Below are positions 33,048 to 41,691 of a DNA stretch of 64,000 nucleotides, piece by piece. Both the position numbers and the translations under genes were made by a program. How positions within the stretch are numbered: the first letter of the stretch is position 1; every line of letters starts with the position of its first letter. Source of the stretch: Crossiella equi. GTDB lineage: Bacteria > Actinomycetota > Actinomycetes > Mycobacteriales > Pseudonocardiaceae. The stretch covers positions 6,929,786-6,993,785 of the forward strand of contig NZ_JAGIOO010000001.1 of assembly GCF_017876755.1 (NCBI RefSeq). The letters run 5' to 3'. A model generated the notes under the pieces. The model ran no database searches. It was not told the origin of the DNA and saw only the letters and a program-made list of their open reading frames with translations.

Positions 33048-34949
33048 GTGAACAGACCTGTCCGACTCGCGGCCGCCGTCGCGGCGCTGACCGTGCTGAC
33101 CGCACTGCCCGCGCAGGCGATCAGCGGGGGTGCCGCCGACGCGCGCGCCCACCTGGCCCGCCTCGACATCGGCGACGGCGAGCTCGCCTGCTCCGGCGTG
33201 CTCATCGCGCCGCGCTGGCTGGTGTCCGCCAGCTCCTGCTTCGCCCAGCCCGGCGAGGGCCTCAACGTGCCCGGCGGGGCCCCGCGCAAGGCCACCAAGG
33301 CCACGCTGGGCACCCAGACGGTCGCGGTGGAGCACCTGGTGCCGCGCACTGACCGCAACCTCGTCCTGGCCCGCCTGGCCTCCCCCGTGACGGCCGCGCC
33401 GGTCGCCGGGCTCGCCTCGGCCGCCCCGGCCCCGGGCAGCACCGTGCGCGCCTTCGGGTTTGGCCGCACCAGCACCGAGTGGGTGCCCACCACCCCGCAC
33501 GCCGCGGAGTTCACGCTGGCCTCGGTCGGCGCCGGCACGCTCAACCTGGACTCGTCCACCGCGGGCGTGTGCAAGGGCGACTCCGGCGGCCCGACGCTGG
33601 CCGGTGACCTGCTCGTCGGCGTGCACGCCGCGTCCTGGCAGAACGGCTGCCTGGGTGAGACCGGCACCCGCACCGGCGCGGTGGACGCCCGCGTGGACGA
33701 CATCCGCGAGTGGGTGCTCGGCCAGGTGCTCGACGTCAAGGCCACCCCGCTGCGCAAGCACGCGGTCAGCCTGAGCTGGCAGGCCGCCCCGGTCGCGGGC
33801 GTGACCGGGTACAAGGTCTTCGGCGCGCGCACCCCCGGGGTCGCGCTGACCGAGGCCAACCTGCTCGGCACCGCCACCGGCACCTCGTTCACGCACGGCA
33901 CCCTGCCCGCCAAGCAGACCTGGTTCTACCGGGTCGTGCCGGTGGCGGGCGGCCAGCACGCCTTCGCCTCGGCCGAGGTGAGCGCGACCGTGCGCGTGCG
34001 GACCAGCACCGACTTCACCGGGGACGGGCGCGACGACGTGGCCACGTTCCTGCGCGGCGGCGACCCCAAGGTCTACGTGGGCACCGCGCAGGCGGACAAG
34101 AAGTTCACCGCCGGGCCGGCCTGGCACGACTTCTTCGCCGCGGGTGGCGAGACCCCGCTCTCCGGTGACTTCAACGGCGACGGCAAGGCCGACATCGTCA
34201 CCTTCGTGCAGGGCGGCTCGGGCAAGGTGCACGTGGCCCTGTCCGACGGCACCAGGTTCGGCCCGGGCCAGGAGTGGCACCCGGGCTTCGGCTACGGTAC
34301 CGACATCCCCTACACCGGTGACTTCAACGGGGACGGCAAGGACGACATCATCGTGTTCAACCGGGGCGACTCCGGTGATGTCTGGGTGTCGCTGTCCGAT
34401 GGCACGAAGTTCCTGCCCGCCAGCAAGTGGCACGAGTACTTCGCCCCCGGCGGCGAGTTCCCGGCGGTCGGCGACTTCAACGGCGACGGTAAGGACGACA
34501 TCGTCACCTTCACCAAGGGCAACGCGGGCGTGGTCTACGTCTCGCTGTCCACCGGCTCCGGCTTTGTGCAGGACAACGCCAAGTGGCACAACGGGTTCGG
34601 CTACGGCACGGACATCCCGGCGGTCGGCGACTTCAACGGGGACGGCAAGGACGACATCATCGTGTTCAACCGCGGCGACTCCGGTGACGTGTGGGTCTCG
34701 CCGAACATGGGCGGCTGGTTCGGTGGCGCGAGCCGGTGGCACGAGTACTTCGCGCCCGGTGCCGAGCTGCCCGGCGTGGGCGACTTCGACGGTGACGGCA
34801 AGACCGACGCGGTGACCTTCACCAGCGGCGGCACCGCGGACGTCTACGTCACCCAGTCCACCGGCTCCGGCTTCGTCCAGGACGACGCGAAGTGGAACGA
34901 CCACTTCGCCCCCGCTCCGGAGGTGCCGCTGCCCAGCCGGGTGTTCTGA
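33048..34949 (+). CDS. Secreted S1 pseudoprotease with fibronectin III and FG-GAP repeats, paralogue 6
   Basis: 633 residues, GTG start after GGGGGAG. The signal peptide ends at AQA (residue 24), leaving ISGGAAD at the mature N-terminus. The S1 domain (about 25-222) keeps GDSGGP (Ser179) but has Ser63 in SASSC instead of His and Asn104 in TDRNLV instead of Asp. A fibronectin III-like domain (about 225-322) links to six FG-GAP/VCBS repeats (about 324-633), each with a calcium-loop motif of the form DFNGDGKDD. Such repeats build integrin-like propellers that bind surfaces or polysaccharides. Blades 3 and 5 are almost identical in DNA sequence. Closest to paralogue 5 in its S1 domain. Confidence 0.87.
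   Translation: MNRPVRLAAAVAALTVLTALPAQAISGGAADARAHLARLDIGDGELACSGVLIAPRWLVSASSCFAQPGEGLNVPGGAPRKATKATLGTQTVAVEHLVPRTDRNLVLARLASPVTAAPVAGLASAAPAPGSTVRAFGFGRTSTEWVPTTPHAAEFTLASVGAGTLNLDSSTAGVCKGDSGGPTLAGDLLVGVHAASWQNGCLGETGTRTGAVDARVDDIREWVLGQVLDVKATPLRKHAVSLSWQAAPVAGVTGYKVFGARTPGVALTEANLLGTATGTSFTHGTLPAKQTWFYRVVPVAGGQHAFASAEVSATVRVRTSTDFTGDGRDDVATFLRGGDPKVYVGTAQADKKFTAGPAWHDFFAAGGETPLSGDFNGDGKADIVTFVQGGSGKVHVALSDGTRFGPGQEWHPGFGYGTDIPYTGDFNGDGKDDIIVFNRGDSGDVWVSLSDGTKFLPASKWHEYFAPGGEFPAVGDFNGDGKDDIVTFTKGNAGVVYVSLSTGSGFVQDNAKWHNGFGYGTDIPAVGDFNGDGKDDIIVFNRGDSGDVWVSPNMGGWFGGASRWHEYFAPGAELPGVGDFDGDGKTDAVTFTSGGTADVYVTQSTGSGFVQDDAKWNDHFAPAPEVPLPSRVF
34275..34391 (+). repeat. Intragenic repeat, copy 1 (FG-GAP blade)
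   Basis: This 117-base segment recurs 309 bases (103 codons) downstream at 34584-34700 with few changes. The block GACGACATCATCGTGTTCAA is identical in both. It encodes alternate propeller blades in paralogue 6. Confidence 0.8.
34584..34700 (+). repeat. Intragenic repeat, copy 2 (FG-GAP blade)
   Basis: Second copy of the segment at 34275-34391, in the same frame. The two-blade spacing suggests duplication of a pair of repeats inside the gene. Confidence 0.8.
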
Positions 34950-35022
34950 CCGGGAACCCAGCCCAGTCATCGGAGGGGTGGCTCCTCTGGATGGGTGGCG
35001 CAGGGTGACCGACTGAAGGTCC

Positions 35023-35066
35023 CAACGGTCCGGAAGTGCTGTCTGAGCAGCACTTCCGGACCGTTG
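35023..35066 (+). terminator. Long perfect inverted repeat between S1 paralogue 6 and GH95
   Basis: CAACGGTCCGGAAGTGCTG and CAGCACTTCCGGACCGTTG are perfect 19-base arms around a 6-base loop, 73 bases after the stop. No U-run follows. A terminator, or a stabilising 3' end for the paralogue 6 transcript, is the simplest reading. Confidence 0.65.
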
Positions 35067-35093
35067 CTCTGTTCGGTGGAGTGCCACCGACCG

Positions 35094-35122
35094 TTGACGG
35101 CAGTGTTAAGAGATCGTATCTT
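35094..35122 (+). promoter_or_regulatory. Putative promoter of the GH95 gene
   Basis: TTGACG (35094-35099), a 17-base spacer and TATCTT (35117-35122). Both hexamers and the spacing are the same as in the element before S1 paralogue 1. A short hairpin (CGGTGGagtgCCACCG) lies just upstream. Confidence 0.6.
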
Positions 35123-35171
35123 TCCTGCGCCGCTGGTCTTTCCGCCAAGAGCCCATCGAAGGGACCTGCTC

Positions 35172-37565
35172 ATGACCGACTCCCCGTCGCGCCGTGACTT
35201 CCTGCGGATCACCAGCGCCCTGGGCGCGGGTCTGATGCTCACAGGCGTGCGCCCGTTCACCGCGGAGGCCGCCGAGGAGGTCGCCCGCCCGGCCGCGGAC
35301 GCGGTGTCCCTGGTCCCGGAGTCGCAGGCCCGCGCGCTCTGGTACCGCTCACCCGCCGAGGAGAGCCGGATCATCCAGCAGGGCCTGCCGATCGGCAACG
35401 GCCGTCTGGGCGCCCTGGTCGGCTCCGACCCCGCCGACGACGTGCTCTACCTGGCCGAGGCCACGCTGTGGACCGGGCACCGCAACGACGTGCTCCAGGA
35501 CGACGGCCAGTTCCCGTACGGGCCGAACGACTTCGGCTCCTTCGGCCTGCTGGCCAAGGTGCGCGTGCAGGTCGCCGGGCACACCAAGTCCGCGATCAGC
35601 GACTACCGGCGGCGCCTGGACCTGGACAACGGCCTGGTCACCACCTCCTACCGGCACGGCGGCACGCGGTACCGCCGGGAGACCTACTCAAGCCATCCCG
35701 ACGACGCGGTGGTGGTGGGCCTGACCGCACGCGGCGGTGGCGTCCACAGTGGACGGATCAAGCTGGAGGGCACCCGCAACGAGACCACCACCGGTGACGC
35801 GGGCGCGCGCACGCTGATCCTGGCCAGCCGCTTCGACAACGGCCTGCGTTACGCGGCCGCGGTCACCGCCACCAGCACCTCGGGCACGATCTCGGTGTCC
35901 GGCAACGAGATCGTCTTCACCGGCTGCCGCGACCTGCTGGTCGTCGTCACCGGCGGCACCACCTACCTGCCGGACGCGGGCAAGGGCTTCCGCGACGAGT
36001 CGGTGGACCCGGGCGCGCTGGCGGGCTCGCGCGCGGTGGCCAAGGCCGGGGTCGACCCCGCCGCGCTGCTGAACACCCACGTCGCCGACTACCAGTCGCT
36101 GTACCGGCGCCTGACCCTGGACCTGGGCGAGTCCACCCGGGCGCAGCGGGACATGGACTCCTGGTCCCGGCTGGCCGTGCGCTACACCAACCCGGACCTG
36201 CCCGATCCGGAGCTGGAGGCCAGCTACCTCCAGTTCGGCCGGTACCTGATGATCACCTCGTCCCGGAACAGCCTGCCGATCAACCTCCAGGGCCTGTGGC
36301 TGCACAACAACACGCCGGACTGGTACGCCGACTACCACACCGACATCAACATCCAGATGAACTACTGGCTGGCTGACCGCTCCGGTCTGGGCCGCTGCTT
36401 CACCGCGCTGGCCGACTACTGCCTGGCGCAGCTGCCGGAGTGGAGCAAGCAGACCCAGAAGCTCTACAACGACCCGCGCAACCGCTTCCGCAACTCCACC
36501 GGCAGGATCGCGGGCTGGACCGTCGCGTTCAGCACCAACACGCACGGCGGCCTGGGCTGGTGGTGGCACCCGGCGGGCAACGCGTGGCTGTGCCAGTCGC
36601 TGTGGGAGCACTACGAGTTCACCCTGGACAAGGCCTACCTGGCGCGGATCTACCCGCTGCTCAAGGGCGCGGCCGAGTTCTGGCAGGCCCGCCTGGTCAC
36701 CATCAGGCACACCTACCCGGACGGCACCACGAAGGACGTCCTGGTCGACGACAAGGACTGGTCGCCCGAGCACGGCCCGCAGGACACCCTGGGCATCAGC
36801 TACGCCCAGGAGATCGTCTGGGAGCTCTTCCGCGAGGTGCACGAGGCCACCCGGGTCCTCGGGCGGGACAAGGACTTCGGCGCGGCGGTCAAGGACCTCC
36901 AGGCCCGCCTGTACCTGCCGGAGACCAGCCCGAAGACCGGCATGCACCAGGAGTGGATGAACCCCGACGACATCGGCGAGCGCACGCACCGCCACCTGTC
37001 GCCGCTGATCGGCTTCTTCCCCGGCGACCGCGTCAACCACGACTCCGCGCCCAAGCCCTACCTCGAGGGCATCCGCAAGCTCCTGGAAGTCCGCGGCATG
37101 GAGAGCTTCGGCTGGGCCTGCGCGTGGCGCTCGGCCTGCTGGGCGCGGCTGCGGGAGGCGGACAAGGCCTACCAGCTGCTGCTCACGGTCATGCGGCCCA
37201 GCATCGCCAACGAGAACGGCACCTCGCCGAACTTCTTCGACATGTACCGCAACGGGGACAAGGCGATCTTCCAGATCGACGCGAACCTCGGTGCCCCGGC
37301 GGCGATGCTGGAGATGCTGGTGTACTCCCGGCCCGGGGTGCTGGAGCTGCTGCCCGCGCTGCCCTCGGCCTGGGCGAAGAAGGGCCGGGTCACCGGGGTC
37401 GGCGTGAAGGGCGGGTTCGAGGTCGACCTGGCCTGGCGCGACGGCAAGGTGACCACCGCGGTCGTGCGCAGCGTCGGCGGGACCACGACCGAGCTGCGGG
37501 CCGGGACGTGGAAGCGGACCATCACGCTGAAGAAGGGCGAGTCGGTCACCGTCCGCCCCGGCTAG
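35172..37565 (+). CDS. Tat-exported GH95 alpha-L-fucosidase family enzyme
   Basis: 797 residues, ATG 8 bases after AAGGGA. The N-terminus SRRDFLRITSALGAGLML is a Tat signal. GH95 landmarks follow: LPIGNGRLGALVGSDP, SLPINLQGLWLHNN, HTDINIQMNYW (the asparagines that activate water in this family), EHGPQDTLGISYAQEIVWELF with the acid-glutamate region, HRHLSPLIGFFPGD and IFQIDANLGAPAAMLEML. The family hydrolyses alpha-1,2-fucosides, and some members are L-galactosidases or xyloglucan-active. It acts outside the membrane. It shares a promoter type with the S1 cluster and is followed, 9 bases on, by cobK, to which it is functionally unrelated. Confidence 0.93.
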   Translation: MTDSPSRRDFLRITSALGAGLMLTGVRPFTAEAAEEVARPAADAVSLVPESQARALWYRSPAEESRIIQQGLPIGNGRLGALVGSDPADDVLYLAEATLWTGHRNDVLQDDGQFPYGPNDFGSFGLLAKVRVQVAGHTKSAISDYRRRLDLDNGLVTTSYRHGGTRYRRETYSSHPDDAVVVGLTARGGGVHSGRIKLEGTRNETTTGDAGARTLILASRFDNGLRYAAAVTATSTSGTISVSGNEIVFTGCRDLLVVVTGGTTYLPDAGKGFRDESVDPGALAGSRAVAKAGVDPAALLNTHVADYQSLYRRLTLDLGESTRAQRDMDSWSRLAVRYTNPDLPDPELEASYLQFGRYLMITSSRNSLPINLQGLWLHNNTPDWYADYHTDINIQMNYWLADRSGLGRCFTALADYCLAQLPEWSKQTQKLYNDPRNRFRNSTGRIAGWTVAFSTNTHGGLGWWWHPAGNAWLCQSLWEHYEFTLDKAYLARIYPLLKGAAEFWQARLVTIRHTYPDGTTKDVLVDDKDWSPEHGPQDTLGISYAQEIVWELFREVHEATRVLGRDKDFGAAVKDLQARLYLPETSPKTGMHQEWMNPDDIGERTHRHLSPLIGFFPGDRVNHDSAPKPYLEGIRKLLEVRGMESFGWACAWRSACWARLREADKAYQLLLTVMRPSIANENGTSPNFFDMYRNGDKAIFQIDANLGAPAAMLEMLVYSRPGVLELLPALPSAWAKKGRVTGVGVKGGFEVDLAWRDGKVTTAVVRSVGGTTTELRAGTWKRTITLKKGESVTVRPG

Positions 37566-37574
37566 GCTGCCCTG

Positions 37575-38315
37575 GTGGCGGTTCTCGTGCTCGGTGGTAC
37601 CGGAGAGGGTCGGCGGCTGGCGTCCGAGCTGGCCGCCGAGCCCGGTCTCCGGGTGGTGTCCTCGCTCGCCGGACGGGTGCGGGAGCCCCTGCTGCCGCCG
37701 GGCGAGGTCCGCATCGGCGGCTTCGGCGGCGTCGCGGGCCTGGTGGAGTGGTTGCGGGGCAACGGGATCCAGCTGGTGGTCGACGCCACGCACCCGTTCG
37801 CCGCCACCATGACCGCGAACGCCTCGGCCGCCTGCGCCGTGCTCGGCGTACCGCTGCTCCTGCTGCGGCGACCGGGCTGGACCGAGCAGGCCGGGGACCG
37901 CTGGCACTGGGTCGGCTCGGTCGCGGAGGCCGCGGCCCTGGTGCCCTCGATCGGGTCCCGGGTGCTGCTGACCACCGGGCGGCGCGACCTGCCGCTGTTC
38001 GACGATCCGGCGCTCTGGTACCTGTGCCGGTCGGTGGACCCGCCGGAGTCCTGCCCGCCCAACGCCTCCGTGCTGCTGGACCGTGGGCCGTACACAGTGG
38101 ACGGTGAGCTGGCGCTGCTGCGGGAGCACCGGATCGACGTGCTGGTCACCAAGGACAGCGGGGGTGGGCAGACCTCGGCCAAGCTCACCGCCGCCCGCCG
38201 GCTCGGGATCCCGGTGGTGATCGTGCGGCGGCCGCCCGTGCCCGCTTCCGCCACCGTGGCCGGGACGGTGGCGGAAGCGGCCGAGTGGGTCAGGCGGGGT
38301 AGCGGCGCGGGGTGA
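37575..38315 (+). CDS. cobK: Precorrin-6A reductase
   Basis: 246 residues, GTG start. The N-terminal VLVLGGTGEGRRLASEL is the nucleotide-binding signature of CobK/CbiJ, followed by SSLAGRV, DATHPFAA and the C-terminal VTKDSGGGQTSAKL. The enzyme reduces precorrin-6A to precorrin-6B with NADPH. The gene starts 9 bases after GH95 and overlaps the convergent cobIJ gene by 26 bases. Confidence 0.94.
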   Translation: MAVLVLGGTGEGRRLASELAAEPGLRVVSSLAGRVREPLLPPGEVRIGGFGGVAGLVEWLRGNGIQLVVDATHPFAATMTANASAACAVLGVPLLLLRRPGWTEQAGDRWHWVGSVAEAAALVPSIGSRVLLTTGRRDLPLFDDPALWYLCRSVDPPESCPPNASVLLDRGPYTVDGELALLREHRIDVLVTKDSGGGQTSAKLTAARRLGIPVVIVRRPPVPASATVAGTVAEAAEWVRRGSGAG

Positions 38316-39786
38316 ACACCACCGGCCTGCCGTCCGGGCCGGTGCGCAGCTGCGTGGTCGACGAGCCGACCAGCAGCAGGCAGCGCATGTCGATCGTGGC
38401 GGGGTCGAGGTCGGCCAGGGTGCCCACCCGGATCTCCTCGGCCGGACCGCCGACGTCGCGGCCGACCACCACCGGGGTCTCCGGCGCGCGGTGGGCCAGC
38501 AGGGTCTTCTTGGCCGACTCGACCTGCCAGGTGCGGGTCTTGGAGGCCGGGTTGTAGACGGCGAGCACGAAGTCGCCCGCCGCGGCCGCGGCCAGCCGGG
38601 ACTCGATGATCTCCCACGACTTGAGCCGGTCGGAGAGCGAGACCACGCAGTAGTCGTGCCCCAGCGGGGCGCCGACACGGCTGGCCACCGCGTGCGCGGC
38701 GGTCAGGCCGGGCAGCACGCGGACCGGCACCCCCCGGAACTGCTCCTCCCCGGCGACCTCCAGCACCGCGCTGGCCATCGCGAACACCCCGGGGTCGCCC
38801 GAGGAGATCACCGCCACCCGCGAGCCGCGCTTGGCCAGGTCCAGGGCGAAGGCGGCGCGTTCGGCCTCCACCCGGTTGTCCGAGGCGTGGCGGCGCTGGC
38901 GCGGGTTCGGCGCGACGCGGTCCAGGTAGGGGCCGTAGCCCACCAGCTCGTCCGCGGTGGCCAGCGCGTCCTGGGCCTCCGGGGTCAGCCACTCGCGGCC
39001 CGCCGGGCCCAGGCCGACCACCACGACCTCGCCGGTGCCGCCCGGGGTCCGGGCGGCAGTGGGCTCGACCGCGGTGTGCGCGCGGCTGGGCAGCAGCGCC
39101 AGGGAGAAGTACGGGACCTCGCTGGGGTCCACTTCGGACAGTGGCAGCAGCCGCTGGCGGCCGGTGGTGGCGCGTTCGACGTACCAGGCGTCGTCGAGGC
39201 GGTTGGCGGCGCGCAGGGCCTCGCGCACCTCGGGGAAGGTGCGGCCCAGCTTCATGATCGCGGCCGAGTCCGCGGCGGCCAGGCGTTCCGCGAGCTCCTC
39301 CTGGGGCAGCGTGCCCGGCAGCACGGTCAGCACCTCGTCGCGTTCCACCAGGGGACGGCCCAGCACCGCGGCCGCGCCGCTGACCGAGGTGACACCCGGG
39401 ACGACCTCGGTGGGGTAGCGGTGCGCGAGGCGCTTGTGCATGTGCATGTAGGAGCCGTAGAAGAACGGGTCGCCCGCGGCCAGCACCACGACGTCGCGGC
39501 CCGCGTCCAGGTGCGCGGCCAGGCGGGCGGCGGACTCCTCGTAGAAGGCGTCGATCAGGCCCTGGTAGTCGTCGGTGTCCTCGGTGGTCACCGGGTAGAC
39601 CAGCTGCTCCTCGACCTGGCCCGCGCGCAGGTACGGCTTCGCGATGGTGTGCGCGATGCTGCGGCCGTGCCGCGCGCTGTGGTAGACTACCACGTCCGCG
39701 GCGGCGATCAGCCGGGCCGCCTTCACCGTCACCAGCTCCGGGTCACCCGGGCCGAGCCCGACGCCGTACAGCCGTCCAGTACTCAC
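38290..39786 (-). CDS. cobIJ: Fused precorrin-2 C20-methyltransferase / precorrin-3B C17-methyltransferase
   Basis: 498 residues, GTG start overlapping the cobH stop by 4 bases. Two tetrapyrrole methylase domains: CobI (about 1-240; [48 protein letters not shown]) and CobJ (about 248-498; [43 protein letters not shown]). The fusion is common in actinomycetes and performs two successive ring methylations. Part of the minus-strand operon cobG-cobH-cobIJ. Confidence 0.95.
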   Translation of the reverse strand: MSTGRLYGVGLGPGDPELVTVKAARLIAAADVVVYHSARHGRSIAHTIAKPYLRAGQVEEQLVYPVTTEDTDDYQGLIDAFYEESAARLAAHLDAGRDVVVLAAGDPFFYGSYMHMHKRLAHRYPTEVVPGVTSVSGAAAVLGRPLVERDEVLTVLPGTLPQEELAERLAAADSAAIMKLGRTFPEVREALRAANRLDDAWYVERATTGRQRLLPLSEVDPSEVPYFSLALLPSRAHTAVEPTAARTPGGTGEVVVVGLGPAGREWLTPEAQDALATADELVGYGPYLDRVAPNPRQRRHASDNRVEAERAAFALDLAKRGSRVAVISSGDPGVFAMASAVLEVAGEEQFRGVPVRVLPGLTAAHAVASRVGAPLGHDYCVVSLSDRLKSWEIIESRLAAAAAGDFVLAVYNPASKTRTWQVESAKKTLLAHRAPETPVVVGRDVGGPAEEIRVGTLADLDPATIDMRCLLLVGSSTTQLRTGPDGRPVVFTPRRYPA

Positions 39787-40409
39787 TCTTCGTCACTCGC
39801 AATCGCGTTGAGCGCGGCGGCGGTCATCGCGCTGCCGCCCCGCCTGCCGTGCACCACCAGGTACTCCAGCCCCAGGTTGTTGGCCGCCAGGGCCTGCTTG
39901 GACTCCGCCGCGCCGATGAACCCGACCGGGATGCCCAGCACCGCGGCCGGTCTCGGGGCCCCGTCGGCCACCAGGTCCAGGAGGTGGAACAGCGCGGTGG
40001 GGGCGTTGCCGACCGCGACCACCGCACCACCGAGCCGCTCGCGCAACAGGTCCAGGGCGGCGACGCTGCGCGTGTTGCCCAGCTCGGCCGCCCGCGCCGG
40101 TACCCGGGGGTCGCCGAGCAAGCACACCACCTCGTTGTCGGCGGGCAGGCGGCGGCGGGTCACCCCGGCGGCCACCATGTTCGCGTCGCACAGGATCGGC
40201 GCCCCGGCCACCAGGGCCGCCCGGGCGTCGGCCACCACGTTCGCGGAGTAGGCCAGGTCACCGACCAGGTCGGTCATGCCGCAGGCGTGGATCATGCGCA
40301 CCGCCACCCGGGCGACGTCGGCGGGCAGCCCCGCCAGGTCGGCCTCGGCGCGGATGGTGGCGAAGGACTGGCGGTAGATCTCCGCCCCGTCCCGGATGTA
40401 GTCGGTCAC
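39783..40409 (-). CDS. cobH: Precorrin-8X methylmutase
   Basis: 208 residues from the GTG at 40409, giving [16 protein letters not shown]. The catalytic histidine of the family lies in [10 protein letters not shown] (His41), with [10 protein letters not shown] and [16 protein letters not shown] also conserved. It moves the methyl group from C11 to C12, giving hydrogenobyrinate. The start overlaps the cobG stop by 4 bases, and a GGAGG lies upstream. Confidence 0.95.
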   Translation of the reverse strand: MTDYIRDGAEIYRQSFATIRAEADLAGLPADVARVAVRMIHACGMTDLVGDLAYSANVVADARAALVAGAPILCDANMVAAGVTRRRLPADNEVVCLLGDPRVPARAAELGNTRSVAALDLLRERLGGAVVAVGNAPTALFHLLDLVADGAPRPAAVLGIPVGFIGAAESKQALAANNLGLEYLVVHGRRGGSAMTAAALNAIASDEE

Positions 40410-41512
40410 CGCTGCTTCTTCCTCCGGGCGGCGCTGATCGCCAGGACCGGGTCGTCGTACGGCAGGTCGTCCACGAGGTAGCCGGTGGCGGTGGCGAGCA
40501 CGTCCACCGCGGCCGGGGGCCGTCCGCACCGGCGGGCGCAGCCGGACAGGTGCACCGGACCGCCCGGGGCCCGGAGCAGGCGGGCGGCGTCGGCGCGGAC
40601 GTCGGCCAGGGACTTGGCGCAGCCGGGCTTGCCGGTGCACGCCGTCGCCCCGTGCCAGGGGGAGCCGGGGTCGGTGACCAGGCCCGGGACCGCCACGGGG
40701 GCGGGCAGGACCAGGCTGCGCCACGGGGTGAGGCGGACCCAGGGCAGGGACAGGAGGGCCTCGACCTGGGCCGAGGTCAGGCGGCCCAGCGGGGCGCCGA
40801 CGACGACGCGGCCGTCGGGGAGGGGGCCCGGGGGGAGTGGGGTTGGGGGGAGGGGGCTGACCGGGCCAGCCGCGGCCGGGCCCCCGTCCAGGCGTCGCGT
40901 GATCTCCGCAACACCGCCCTCGATTTCGGCCAGCCGCCAGGCCGTCCCGCCACCCTCCTCCCGGAGCGCGGCGAAGGCCTCCGAGGCCCCGACGACCGCT
41001 GTCACGGGGTCGGTGAACCGCAGCCCCGAATCCTGTCCGGCCAGCAACAACGCCCACTCCGGGCCGACCCGGTGCACCCCGACGTCGGCCCGTAGCCCGC
41101 TGACGTCCCCGCCGTCGTCGACGGTCACCAGGAACCGCCCGGGCAGCCCGGCCAGCCCCGGCCGTGCGAGCAGCGCCGCGTCGATCCGGTCCACGATCCC
41201 CTGGGTGTCGGCCAGGGGCGAGGCGATGAGGTTCCGCATCCGCTCGTGGCTTGTCGACGGCAGCAGCCCGGCCTGCGCCACGACCGCCGCCAGCTCGTGC
41301 TCCGCCCCCGGGGCCAGGCCCCTGATCTGCGTGTTCGCCCGCGAGGTCAGCTCCAGCGTGCCGTCCCCCAGGGCCATCGCCGTGTGCAGCGCGGTCAGCT
41401 GGGCCCTGGTCAGGGTGCCGCCGGGCACGCGCACGCGGGCCAGCCCGCCGTCGGCGGCCTGGTGCACGTCAAGGGCCCCGGGGCAGGCGTCCGGGCGGTG
41501 GCGGTCGGGCAC
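40406..41512 (-). CDS. cobG: Precorrin-3B synthase
   Basis: 368 residues, GTG start. A nitrite/sulfite reductase-like ferredoxin-type half-domain ([15 protein letters not shown]) begins the protein. The iron-sulfur and heme-type cysteines are in [11 protein letters not shown] and [10 protein letters not shown]. The oxygen-dependent enzyme forms precorrin-3B, which identifies the aerobic pathway. A proline-rich linker ([13 protein letters not shown], near residues 220-232) is an insertion not seen in all relatives. First gene of the minus-strand operon; divergent from cobN, with the riboswitch between. Confidence 0.92.
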   Translation of the reverse strand: MPDRHRPDACPGALDVHQAADGGLARVRVPGGTLTRAQLTALHTAMALGDGTLELTSRANTQIRGLAPGAEHELAAVVAQAGLLPSTSHERMRNLIASPLADTQGIVDRIDAALLARPGLAGLPGRFLVTVDDGGDVSGLRADVGVHRVGPEWALLLAGQDSGLRFTDPVTAVVGASEAFAALREEGGGTAWRLAEIEGGVAEITRRLDGGPAAAGPVSPLPPTPLPPGPLPDGRVVVGAPLGRLTSAQVEALLSLPWVRLTPWRSLVLPAPVAVPGLVTDPGSPWHGATACTGKPGCAKSLADVRADAARLLRAPGGPVHLSGCARRCGRPPAAVDVLATATGYLVDDLPYDDPVLAISAARRKKQR

Positions 41513-41548
41513 CCGACGGATGCTACGTGGCGGGGTAGGGTCATCCCG

Positions 41549-41645
41549 AACGGTGAACCACGGAGGAAGCCGGTGCGAGTCCGGCGCGGTCCCGCCACTG
41601 TCACCGGGTGCGCACCCGGGAGCCAGACACTCCGCTCACCGTGCC
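41549..41645 (+). promoter_or_regulatory. Cobalamin (B12) riboswitch upstream of cobN
   Basis: The conserved core is recognisable: GGAAGCCGGTGCGAGTCCGG, then GCGGTCCCGCCACTGT, and the B12-box AGCCAGACACTC at 41621-41632. It is read toward cobN and should shut it off when adenosylcobalamin is plentiful. The exact ends are approximate. Confidence 0.9.
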
Positions 41646-41691
41646 CGACCGACACCGGGGCGCGGACCCCGTAGGCGATGTGGAGCCACGC

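Noticed and set aside
34275-34700. CRISPR or other regulatory repeat array
   Set aside because: The repeats are in frame, encode FG-GAP blades and are only two copies; no CRISPR-like short repeats or cas genes were seen anywhere in the window.
35688-38678. Open frame of about 1000 codons on the minus strand opposite GH95 and cobK
   Set aside because: Spans the ends of three genes and encodes no recognisable protein; GC-driven artefact.
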